From Cryptomeria japonica (lineage: Eukaryota; Streptophyta; Pinopsida; Cupressales; Cupressaceae), in NCBI RefSeq assembly GCF_030272615.1, contig NC_081415.1, positions 513,077,034 through 513,141,033 of the forward strand: 64,000 nt of DNA, given 5' to 3'. Position 1 is the stretch's first letter, and every line of letters begins with the position of its first letter. A program made the position numbers and the translations under genes. Positions 33,851 through 44,111 of this stretch are shown here, one piece after another. The notes under the pieces were generated by a model. That model searched no databases. It had not been told where the DNA came from and saw nothing but the letters and a program-made list of their open reading frames with translations.

Positions 33851-34444
33851 GCCTGACCCATGCCTCGAATTTGACAGGCAAAATGGCCATTTTTAAACTT
33901 TTGAACTGTATTTGACAGCTTAAAAAATTAGTAGAACGTATGCATTGACATGCTATTTTTTTCTAAAACCGTATAGATGACATTTCAAATTATAAATAAA
34001 CCGTAAAAAAATATAGTAGGTAATATATATATTAGTTTAGAATGTTTATTATAAAAAATACAAATTTATTTAAAATATTTTGAAATGGAAGATTTAGAAT
34101 ATGGAAGGATGTAGTTGTTTCTAATTTTATAATATTTTAATATGATTTTTTAGATTAGTTCTATTTTTTCATATGAATTTAGAAACTTGTCATAATTGAA
34201 ATAATTGAAATGATAGAATATAATTGATAAAATATTTTCATTATTTAAGATTTTTGCATATATTACTAATTTGTCATTATTTTTTCATTAAGATAATGAT
34301 TTTCATTTCTTCCCAAGAAAGATGTGCATTGATTTTCATTGCTTCAATCTTCTACTTTTATATTTTTTGACAGTTAATAAAACCGTCATAAAAAATTCAT
34401 ATGACAGGTAGAGGTGACCGTCAAATTCCAAGCCTGGCCTGACC
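33851..34444. mobile_element. Candidate MITE-like element with imperfect terminal inverted repeats
   Basis: The left end (33,851-33,880) contains GCCTCGAATTTGACAGGCA. The right end, read on the minus strand (34,444-34,414), contains GGCTTGGAATTTGACGGTCA. About 18 of 24 positions match around the shared AATTTGAC core. The interior is about 590 bp, A+T-rich and non-coding, with further TGACAG/CTGTCA motifs near both ends. No clear target duplication was found, so the boundaries and class are uncertain. Confidence 0.35.
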
Positions 34445-37221
34445 AAAGAAATCCCAAACCATTCAAACCACTCATTATCATAACAAACAGTTCCTCATAA
34501 GATAAGATACATAATGGCTAATCCATACCTAAACCAAAAATATTCAAAACATCCTTCTTTGCTCTTCTATATAAACAAAACAGTTGTAGCCCTATTTCAA
34601 AGGAATGAATGTATAACAACAATGTCAGTAACAGTAGAAGAGGTAATATATTATCATCATACAGTTCAATTATTAATTTATGGGAGCGAACTATTCAACC
34701 AACTAACTAATCTAATTGAATTTATTAAATGTAAATCTTATATCTTAACATACCAAGCCTTCCATGTTTCACTTGATTTGTGTGAAATAGGAAACCCAAC
34801 TAGATAATGTCCTATCATTTCTGACCAAAATTAAAAAGAAAATGTATTAATTAATATCATTATTCAATGTTTTTGAATGATCTAAAAAAAAAGACTAATG
34901 AGATAAAATAGTATCTATTTGTGTGAGGTAAATATACGTACTAAAAATAAATGATTGAAACAACAAGGAAATCAGCTAAGCAAGACATAAAACTCAAACA
35001 CCTCAAGATAGGGATGCTAAGAAGAAGGACACATAAACTAAATAAACGCAACCCTCATTTACCAACTTTGATTTGATTATCCCATGTTTGGATGTGTGCT
35101 CGTGACATCAACGGATGCTCAATTATGCTCCATTATAGTCGATGCAAATGGTAACAGGTGATTTTTTGAAATATGCAATGTGAGTAGCAATTCCAGGGTT
35201 AGGGTTAAGGCTAATATCATAGTTAGGTTTATGCTTAGGATTAGGTTTTGCATTAGAGATATAATTATAATGAGAGTAACGGTATTTTAGCATGGAAGTG
35301 GATAATTTGGTCTAAAATTATGCTAAAGGATTATTTAGAATCGTTTGGTAAAAAATAGCACCCCATCAGCTTGAGAATGATATTCCTTACTTGTCAAACA
35401 TCTAAGTTTAGATTGTTGTTAAAAAAAATTTAAAAGAAATTAATTTATATAACTTGTTTTTATAAATGCAGAGATAATAGAAGACAAAGCTATGTTTTCA
35501 TGAGACCATCAACTTCTCTTAAATTTAAGAGTTTAAAATTTAATTTTAAGCTAAACAACACTACAAAATTCATGAAACAAACAACTTTAAAATATTCCTA
35601 AAAAATTTCAGCAACTCCAACTAAAAAGACCCCTGAAACCCAATCTTAATCCCAAAAATCCAGTGCTAAAATCTTTCAAATGGCAAAGAAGTTTTGTTTA
35701 TTTAGATTTAAGCTTAGGGTTGAGTATCGTAAACAAGTAGGAGGAAATATCTTTCTCGGCCAAACTATAATTTCATTTATCTTATATTTCTTCAATTAGT
35801 GGCCACCAACTATAGTCTAGAAAAACGTTTCCTAAAAAAGAAACTCCTCGGGACTGATTCATCGATGCTTTCACTATGCTGTTCTCGATGGCAAACACGA
35901 AACTTTAGTTATTTCAAATAGTCTGTGGTATTTCCCAATATTGAATTCTTATCTATCTGCAAACAAGGACATCAAAAGTCAGAAACAAAGGCTTCTTGTC
36001 TTTCTTTACCAGAATCTGCTTGCAACGATAAAGAATTGCCGAAAGTTAACCAAGGTTTACACAAATTTCTTAAATTTATTAATTTGTAGTTCTGCAGGAC
36101 AAGTAAATCCGAACTAAAAGAATAATTACCATTCCAATTTTTAAAAGATTTAATGGATTATTGCAGCTAACTAAAACTTCATAAAATTTCAGATCGCACT
36201 CCATAGATATATACGGAGTAGGATCTGCTAGATCGGCTGATTCCACTCCATATCCATATAGAGGGGTTCCGAGTGTCACCATTTTAATTTAGTATAATAA
36301 AAAGATAAATGAAAGTAGGCAGTGATTTAGGATTCAAAGTCCCTATGAAATAAGGCAGTGGTACAATTCCCTCGAGTCAATCTGTCGGCACAGAATTGAT
36401 AGAAATAATTGTTGCATTCACCATCGACTAGCTTCAGATCCAAAAGAGTTTGCTAGACAATGAGGAGTCCTTTACACCATTCTATACAAGATGAGTCAAA
36501 TACTTGTTTGTTTCTAATGCATGCTGAGTTATGTATTTCATCATCTTCCATATACCAACTAAGCGATTGTAGATTTCAAATTTACTAGTAGCTGATATGT
36601 TATAAAAATTCCATTTTCGTACTCTTTGGATTTTTTATTCTTAGCATGTATGACACCCCTACATCTCTACCATGGCAATTTGACCATGTTCAAGACCATC
36701 CTGCATTCTTTCTTCGTCGACCTTTGTTGAGACATGAATTTCAATATGATCTTATGAGTTTATAGACATAGTCCTCCTTGTATGTGCATGTTTATTAAGG
36801 TGTCCAATCTAGTAGATTTCCCTCCATTATGGGCTACTTGCAAAAACTTGAGTCTGCTTTTTGGTCAAAAAGTGTTTTCTTTGCTTTTTAGAATTTATCT
36901 TATTTGTCTTAAAAATTTGAAGCACTTAAAAAATGTATTTTGAAAAAAGATGGTACTAGAAAATGTAGTGCTCTAAGTCTAGTTTTCAAATTTGGTGTTC
37001 AGATATATTTTTAAAGTCATTATTTTGTATGGAGATTTATTTGACCTTCATGTTGCAGGTCCTACTAGGTCAAAGCTAAAGGGTCAACACTCCAAGCCAT
37101 TTCCCAAACGAAAATGTGAAGGAGAAACTAGGCTAAAATTTGAATTTTTTAGAAATGAGATCTCGTTTAGTAATCGGGATCCCATTTAAGATACATGATC
37201 TCGTTTTATTTTCTAAAATAA
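34445..37221. other. A+T-rich spacer, no gene supported
   Basis: Short frames (for example 34,514-34,807 plus and 36,079-36,282 minus) have no recognisable motif. A few degenerate GGGTTAGGGTTA-like bases near 35,197 are too short to call. Parts (36,620-37,080) look like eroded LTR DNA, but no pair was found. Confidence 0.45.
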
Positions 37222-37223
37222 TT

Positions 37224-37301
37224 AAAAATACATTTAAAAAATGGGATCATGTTTTAAAACTAAACAAGATCCCATCTATCTCATTTTTTAAAATGTATTT
37301 T
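37224..37301. repeat. Imperfect inverted repeat (hairpin)
   Basis: The left arm 37,224-37,248 (ATACATTTAAAAAATGGGAT core) is the reverse complement of 37,268-37,301 apart from an 8-base insertion in the right arm, with a 19-base loop. Related GATC-containing bits (GAGATCTCG, GGGATCCC, ATGATCTCG) occur just upstream at 37,156-37,205. It could be a fold-back element end or a chance A+T palindrome. Confidence 0.55.
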
Positions 37302-37445
37302 CATTTTTTTTATATATATAGCAACTATTTTTAGTAATATAAAATGTCCTTTTGTATTTCTTTTTATGTATTATTTTATGGTCTAGTTGTCTTGTGGATT
37401 CTCTTTTGTTGCAATTTAATATCCATTTTTTGAAGGTGTCAATCA

Positions 37446-38045
37446 TTGCATAATTTTTTAGTCATGGGGTTTAAACAACGTCAAAAAAAGAAACAAAGGA
37501 GGGACATGACCGCAAAGGAAGTTCAAGCACAAAGAGAGGAGGCCAAACATCAAAGAGATAGAAGAATGAGGATTCAACAAATGAATAATCCTGATACTTT
37601 TGGATCCATGACAATGGAAGAGACAAACATTCAAGATGATTCCTAAGGGGTTAATATGGATGTTGATGATGCAATTATAGACGATGTTGATGTGGAAGAT
37701 AATACAATTATGGAGACTAATCTAGGTACTATATCCTCAAATCCGAGTACATCTTCAAATTATCTAGGTACAACTTCAAATCCTTCTTTCAAAGACATCG
37801 ATAATGTGATTATAGATGATATTCATGGTGATGATCTACTAGAAGTTGGATATAGCAATGTTGAGATTGATATTGTTCATGAGAAAATGAAACAAATTAG
37901 AGATACTGGAAATGAACTCATGTTGGGGAAGATGAGATTCCTCAAAATGTTGAAAGTGAAAATCCTTATGAACATGGTGAAAATGAAAATCCTCCTATTG
38001 TTGAAAATGATCACAAAAATATTTTTATAAAAATTGAAGAAAAAG
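37446..38045 (+). pseudogene. Relic of a basic-then-acidic protein of unknown family
   Basis: The frame from 37,446 runs to about 37,930 with one stop (37,644). The N-terminus is strongly basic ('GFKQRQKKKQRRDMTAKEVQ', then 'RDRRMRIQQM'); the next part is acidic ('MDVDDAIIDDVDVEDNTIME'). Near 37,925 the frame shifts, and a Glu/Asn/Pro-rich tail ('ENPYEHGENENPPIVEN') continues to about 38,045. A basic N-terminus of this kind precedes the helicase region in some plant Helitron proteins, but no Rep or helicase motif is visible, so that link is weak. Function unknown. Confidence 0.35.
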
Positions 38046-38610
38046 TTTAGGATAATCTTCTTGGTAATATTCTTGGAGATAGGTAATAACTTATGTGATC
38101 AGAAAACAATCTAGGAGTGTCCATATGGTATGGGCACAAGCAGTAATGGAAAATATTGAAAATATAATTTTTTTGGTATTTTCTATGTTTTAGTATATGG
38201 CATTTTTGGAGGTCTTCAGAGAATTTTTGGCCCTCAAAACTTTGAACAATATGTGAAACTAGAGCTCTTGGAGGTCTTTCCAATGGTGAAAATGGTTCAT
38301 AGTTTCGAGCCCTGAGTGAAAAGTTATGACTTTTCAAAGTTGGACTAAGTTTTTATATAGCTTTTTGATATTTTTGTTATTTTTTAGATTTTATTTTGTA
38401 ATAAATATTTCATAATGTTCATTTTCAATTCCAAGGGGATTTGGGTGACCCTTGGGATCTCATGAACTTTGTCTATACAAGATTTTCGAATAGAATGACA
38501 TTACTTTTTGGTTGTAAACAATTCTTGTCGAATTATGTTCTTGTAATTTGATTGTCAATCCCGCAAGTTATACACCAAGTATTTTACTCTAAAGCCTCAA
38601 TTCAGATAAG

Positions 38611-38622
38611 TGGTATCAGAGC
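38611..38622 (+). promoter_or_regulatory. Orphan primer binding site of a lost LTR element
   Basis: TGGTATCAGAGC at 38,611-38,622 has an LTR-like T-rich approach (38,400-38,610) but no gag behind it. About 35 bases later, sequence matching the copia-3 LTR begins. It looks like the 5' end of an older LTR element cut off by copia-3 or a later deletion. Confidence 0.55.
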
Positions 38623-38654
38623 TTGTTCACTCTTGTATGTCACATTGCATGCGA

Positions 38655-39692
38655 GTAGCATATCAAAGGCTTTTGTGGTTGAGTGGATCATTTTCTTTTA
38701 GTCTGGATATGTATTGGATAGTGTATTGGGACATTATTGTGGGTCTCACAATGGCGTGTAGAGATCTAAATGTAGTATTTTACATTGAAAGAGCATCTAT
38801 GGCCGATTGGTTGTTATACCTACATGTTACATTTGGTAACAAATTTAGAGAAAGTGTTAGCATGTGTGGATCATTAGATCAAGTGTGGAAGGATGTATCA
38901 TAATATGTTTTGGTTCCCTCTTTCTCCTATAGTGGACTGATTCGAGTATTTTAGGTTTGGATGGCTAATTTTTTGTAATATGCTTATTCTATTTTGGTTG
39001 ACCCTCAATTAGGTTTATAATGGTGTATCTCATATTGAAGATGTGTGGGTGAATGAGTTGAGAAGTATAATGGGAAGTAGATCGTGTAAGTTTCTGAGAA
39101 GTGTATGTGAATGATATGCAAGTAGATTTGAGTTTATAGTTGTGTGAAGGTCGGTTTGAGAAGAGCTTTGAAGGTAATATATTTAGCAAGACAATGTGTT
39201 GTGACAATGGAGATTATCATAGATGTTTTCCATGATGTAGGTCACTTGAGTCAATTGTTCAAGGATAATTTCATGTTTAGGACAACTCTTCTCAATTATA
39301 ATTCAACTATTTCCTTCGTTGTTGATTGACAATGTGTCCCTTGGCAACAATTTGTATCTTGCCCCGAAGGAGTGATCTTTAGTTGTGAATGTCCTCTTTT
39401 GTGTCTTTCCTAAGGTTCTGTGCCTTAGTTTGCAAGTCTAGAGTAGTGAGCTCTTTGTCAAATATCCATATTCATTGTAAATAATTATTATATATTGTGA
39501 GTTAGATTCTCACCATGATTTTTTCCAAGTTCGGTTTTTCATGTAAATTTGGTGTTCATGTGTTGATGGTTGATGCTTATGTGTTTATGATTAAAGTATT
39601 AATGCTAAGTTAGTTAGTATTGTTTATAGTTAAATTGTTTTTGAAGCTTCAGACTAACTCACCCTCCTCTCAATCGTGTTACATGTTCAACA
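38655..39692 (+). repeat. 5' LTR of copia-3 (5' end deleted)
   Basis: Aligns with 44,340-46,902 (minus the insertion): shared phrases include TGGATAGTGTATTGGGACAT, CTACATGTTACATTTGGTAA and CATGTAAATTTGGTGTTC. The end is ATGTTCAACA. The first part of the LTR (44,112-44,300 in the other copy) has no counterpart here. Confidence 0.85.
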
Positions 39693-39693
39693 A

Positions 39694-39706
39694 TTTGTAT
39701 CAAAGC
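39694..39706 (+). promoter_or_regulatory. Degenerate primer binding site of copia-3
   Basis: TTTGTATCAAAGC, one base after the LTR end, differs by small changes from TTGGTATCAGAGC of the other elements. Position and residual match support the call. Confidence 0.7.
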
Positions 39707-39752
39707 ATTGGTTCCTCTTTGGAAAGCTTAACCAATTGAGGTAGATCCAAAA

Positions 39753-40512
39753 ATGGTGCAACAACTTCATGCTAAACCACTAATGTTTGATGGAACATAA
39801 TTTTCTTATTGGAAGGAAAGAATGGAATATTACTTGGAGACATTGCAAAATGAAATCTACGAGCTTATTCAGATAGGTTATAAATGACCTTAGAATGGAC
39901 TATCAAATCCAAATGAAATTAAGGCTCATGAAATAAAGGTAATGGATAGACCAATATTAATTAGTTGTTTGAGTGATGATGCATTTGGTAAGGTTAAATG
40001 ATTGAAAGAAGGTAAGGAAGTCTGGAACAAGTTATCTTATGCATATGAAGGTGATCTGAAGATCCAACAAGCTAGAATTTTGAACTTGAAATAAAAACTT
40101 GAAGCTTAAAGAATGGCTGATGATGAGAGTGTTGAGAGATGCATACATAGAGTGAATGATACTGTATAATCTATCCAAGCTATTGGTGGAGTGATAGAAG
40201 AGAGTGATGTTATCAGAAAGACCCTCTTTACATTGACCAAACTCTACAAAGAAAAGAAGCATGCTATTGAAGAATGTAATAATCTGAATAATTACTAAAT
40301 TGATAAACTTATCAAAATATCAAGTCTTCTTATGAAATTAGAGAGAGAGAAGATATAAAATCCTATTAGGGAGTAGCTGCATGATTTAACATTTCAAGGA
40401 TATCAGTAGATGAACCAGAACCAAGTGAGAACCTATATGAGATTGAGGCAAACTTTGTAAGAAGATTTAAGAGAGATACTTGAAAGTACAAAGGTAAGTT
40501 TCCCTTAAAATG

Positions 40513-40556
<44 letters not shown>

Positions 40557-40790
40557 CTGCAAAAAATCTAATGATGATAAAAAGAAAAGTAGATATATCT
40601 AAGACATGATTTTAAGAAAAGGATAGATGATAGAAATAAGGAAAAAGAGTTTTTGTTCCATTGAGACACATTCATCTGAAGAATAAGATGGCGAGGACTC
40701 AAATATAATCTTTATTCCTAGCTATATAAAATAAAAATCAAGATGGGTCTAGAAGACTGAGCTGCATACTAAAGTTGAACCAATATCATG
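39753..40790 (+). pseudogene. copia-3 gag
   Basis: Likely start ATG 39,753 ('MVQQLHAKPLMFDGT', then 'FSYWKERMEYYLETLQNEIY'), the standard copia gag opening. 'EGKEVWNKLSYAYEGDLKIQ' near 40,010-40,070 is the gag core. A (TA)n run of about 19 units (40,516-40,554) has expanded inside it and destroys the frame before the expected CCHC knuckle. Multiple stops. Confidence 0.85.
40516..40554. repeat. (TA)n microsatellite inside copia-3 gag
   Basis: About 19 uninterrupted TA units. It arose after the element lost function, since it breaks gag. Confidence 0.95.
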
Positions 40791-42060
40791 GATCATTTTC
40801 TCCAGATGTTCAAATCACATGATAGGAGCTAAAGACAAGTTCATTGATCTCAAGAAGTACAATGGTGGATAAGTAAATTTTGCAAGAGAGGAAGTTGCAT
40901 AGATTTATAAAATAGGAAGTATCTTGATTGATAGTAAGTATAAAAATAATGATTATTACTATATAGAAGGTTCAAACCATAGTTTATTGAGTGTTCATCA
41001 AATGTGCAGTAAAGGCTATAAATTTGTGATCACTAGTACCAGATGTATAATCAGAAAAAGAAAAAATTGAAAGATGGTAGTGGAAGGCATTAAGACAAGT
41101 GGAAATGTTTATTACATAAATGACAAGAGTGGAAATAGATGTTTTCTGACTTACAGAAATGAGTTTTGTTATGTCATAAAAGGATGGGACATGTTAACTT
41201 TGATAGCATGTTGAAGATCATTAACACTAAAGGAGTGAGAGATTTACCAAAGTTTATGAAGCCCATTGATATTGTGTGCACAAGATGTCAATTATGGAAG
41301 AAAACAAAGATAAGTTTCAAGAATGAGTATTCTACTTCATATCCATTAGAGATGATTCATACAGATCTGTGTGGCCCTACAAGGACAAGCAAACATTATA
41401 GAGAAGGGTATTTCATGTTATTTATTGATGATTACTCTAGAATGACATGGGTTACATTTTTTAGAGAAAAATCAAAATCTTTTGAAAGAATTAATTTTTT
41501 CAAGTCAATGGTAGAAAAAAAAACTAAAGCATGCATCAAATGTTTGAGATCTGACAGAGCTGGAGAATTTACATCAAATGAATTTTACAATTTTTGTGAG
41601 AAATGTTTTATTAGAAGATATTTTTCTACTCCAACAACTCCTCAATAGAATGACATGGTGGAATGGAAGAATAGGACTATTATTGAGATGGCTAGAACTA
41701 TGATGAAGGATGCTAACTTGGCTAACGTGTATTGAAAATAAGTTGTGTATAATGCTATTTACATTCTTAACATGGTATAGCTAAGAGTAAATCATACTAA
41801 GACACCTTATAAGCTACAAAATGGAAGATCTCCTGTTGTGAAGTATTTTAGAATCTTTGGGGGTAAGTCTTATATTAGATGAGATGAAAATGATACAAGA
41901 AATTTTGACACCAGAATAGATGCAATAATATTCTTGGGATATGCTATGAACAACAAGGCATGTTAGTGTTACAATAAAGGGTTGAACAAGATAGTAGAAA
42001 GTACAAATGTGAAAGTATATGAAGTATAGAATCAAACTACCCCTAAACCCATTAAGAGTT
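40791..42060 (+). pseudogene. copia-3 protease remnant, GAG-pre-integrase and integrase
   Basis: The protease site is eroded: 'CSNHMIGAKDKFIDLKKYNG' at about 40,810 shows the block after the active site, with its DSG changed. GAG-pre-integrase: 'CHKRMGHVNFDSMLKIINTK' (41,166 on) with zinc ligands 'CTRCQLWKK'. Integrase core: 'EMIHTDLCGPTRTSKHYREG' (first Asp), 'FIDDYSRMTWVTFFREKSKS', 'LRSDRAGEFTSNEFYNFCEK' (second Asp present), and 'MVEWKNRTIIEMARTMMKD' (Glu present). So the integrase catalytic triad survives although stops interrupt the chain. Confidence 0.9.
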
Positions 42061-42103
42061 TAAATTTGAGATTATTCCAATTACTATAGAAGAAAAGACT
42101 GAT

Positions 42104-43827
42104 ATGGAAGATAATAATGAGGAAGAGATAGATGAAATTAAAGAAGCTAAAGAAAAATTGGAAAAAGTAATCAAGACCTCGATATATGTGCAAAGGAATC
42201 ATTATGAAGGTCAGATAATTGGAGAGAAAAACAAAGGAGTATATAGAAGAAGTGTTATAGAGGAAAGTAAGCAAGCAAATTACTATTTTATTTTTATTTT
42301 TGAACCTAAATCATATGAAGAGGAAATAAAAGAAGAAAGTTGGGTAAAACAAATGGAAGAAGAATTAAATTAGATACAAAATAATTAGACTCGAGAGTGG
42401 CTACCCAGACCAGTGGTCAAAAATGTGATAGTAACTATGTGGATATTTCAAAACAAATTGAATGAACAAGGATAGGTCACATGGAATAAGGCAAGATTGG
42501 TATGTAAAGCCTATTCTCATGTAGTAGGCATTGATTTTGAGAAAATTTTTCCTCTAGTAGCTAAAATGGAAGCTATTAGAATGTTTCTTGCTTTCTTTGC
42601 CTAAAAAAATTTTAAGGTATATCAAATGGATGCTAAGTTAGCATTTTTGAATGGAGAACTAGAAAAAGAAGTGTATATTGAGAAACTAGATGGATTTAGA
42701 TTGTTAGAGGATCCAGATGTGCCTTGTATATTAAAGAAGGAATTTATGGACTCGAGAAAACATTTAGAGAATGGTATGCTAGACTGGACATATATTTGTT
42801 ACAACAAAACTTCAGGAAAGGTATTGTAGACAACAATCTTTATTTTAAGGTTGAAAACAATAAATTGTTGTTTTTTGTTGTTTATGTTGATGATATTATT
42901 TTTTAAGGAAGTGATGGTTTGTGTAAAATATTTGCAGAAGAGATACATAAGGAATTTTATATGTCTATGATTAGATAGATGTCATTTTTACTTGGTCTTC
43001 AACTTACTTAGTTGGATGATGGAATCTTTATTTCGCAAGCTAAATATGTCAAAGAGATGTTAAATAAGTTTGATATGGAGAACTGTAAACCTATTTCTTC
43101 CTCTTTAGTCATCCGTTGCAAATTAGGAAAATATGATACATGTCCAAATGTTGATCAAAAGAAGTACAAATTTATGGTTGGAGGATTGTTGCATCTTATT
43201 GCGTCTAGACCAAATATTATGTAGGCTCCATGTTTTGTGGCAATATTTCAGGCTAATCCAAAGCAAACTCATGATAAAGAAATGATTTTTTAGATATCTA
43301 AAAGGAACTTAGGAGGCTTATGGTACAAGAAGGATGGATATTTCATGTTGAAAGCATATACAGATGTTGATTGGGCCAAAAGCATTGGTCATAGGAAAGG
43401 TACTAGTGGTGGTGCATTCTTTTTGGGAGATAGATTGGTTTCATGGATGAGTAAGAAGCAAGAATCAATGTCACTATCTACTGCAGAAATAAAATACATT
43501 GTAGTAGCATCTTGTTGTACTCAAGTTATATGGATGAAGTAGAATCTTAAGGATATCAGTATGATATATGATAAAGCTATTCCAATTATGTGTTATAATA
43601 CCAATTGTATAAACATTTCAAAGAATCATTTTTTGCATTCAAGAACAAAACATATCTCAATCTGTTATCATTTCTTAATGGAGAAGGTTGTAGAGAAAGA
43701 AGTTAGATTAGGATACATTCCTATGAAAGAACGGGTAGCAAACATTTTTACTAAGGCATTAATGGAGGATACTTTTGAGTATTTCAAGGTGAAGCTAGGG
43801 GTTACTTCCCCTCCTTTTTCTAACTAG
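42104..43827 (+). pseudogene. copia-3 reverse transcriptase and RNase H
   Basis: An acidic linker (42,104-42,280) leads into RT: 'YEEEIKEESWVKQMEEELN', 'MDAKLAFLNGELEKEVYIEK' and the catalytic 'FFVVYVDDIIF' (Asp pair present, about 42,874-42,906). Then 'GIFISQAKYVKEMLNKFDME'. RNase H: 'AYTDVDWAKSIGHRKGTSGG', 'LVSWMSKKQESMSLSTAEIK' and 'VANIFTKALMEDTFEYFKVK', ending at the stop at 43,825-43,827. Interruptions near 42,370, 42,600, 42,905 and 43,222. Confidence 0.93.
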
Positions 43828-43849
43828 ATGCATTTCAGTGGTGCATCTT

Positions 43850-44111
43850 TTTAGAGGGAGATTCAACACTTATACTTTATCTCCTTGATTGCTGTTGTTG
43901 TTGCTATTAGGGGGAGAAATGGTGTGTGTTGGTCAATACGGTATGCAGTTCCCTTTATCATTGTTGTGAAAAGGGGAAAGATATTTTTTGTGATATTGGA
44001 GAGAGAATTCTGAGATTGGAGATAAAGTTGTTTTGATATTGGAGAGAGAGCTATTGTGAGACTATTCAAGTATTATGATCAACTATTACCATCAATGACA
44101 AAGGGGGATAT
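43850..44111 (+). promoter_or_regulatory. Repeated polypurine-tract-like motifs before the copia-3 3' LTR
   Basis: Purine tracts occur at about 43,853 (TAGAGGGAGATT), 43,909 (TAGGGGGAGAAATGG), 43,972 (AAAGGGGAAAGAT) and 44,098 (ACAAAGGGGGATAT); the last abuts the LTR start TGTTGGAATT. The pattern matches the array in copia-1. Confidence 0.6.

Noticed and set aside
35190-35260. GGGTTAGGGTTA-like bases suggesting interstitial telomere repeats
   Set aside because: Only two adjacent degenerate units; too short to distinguish from chance.
36079-36282. 67-codon minus frame that looked like a possible exon
   Set aside because: Coding-like only by impression; no recognisable domain and no convincing splice partners.
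38610-38903. 97-codon open frame in the copia-3 5' LTR
   Set aside because: The same sequence lies in the 3' LTR (44,313-44,543) as non-coding LTR DNA.
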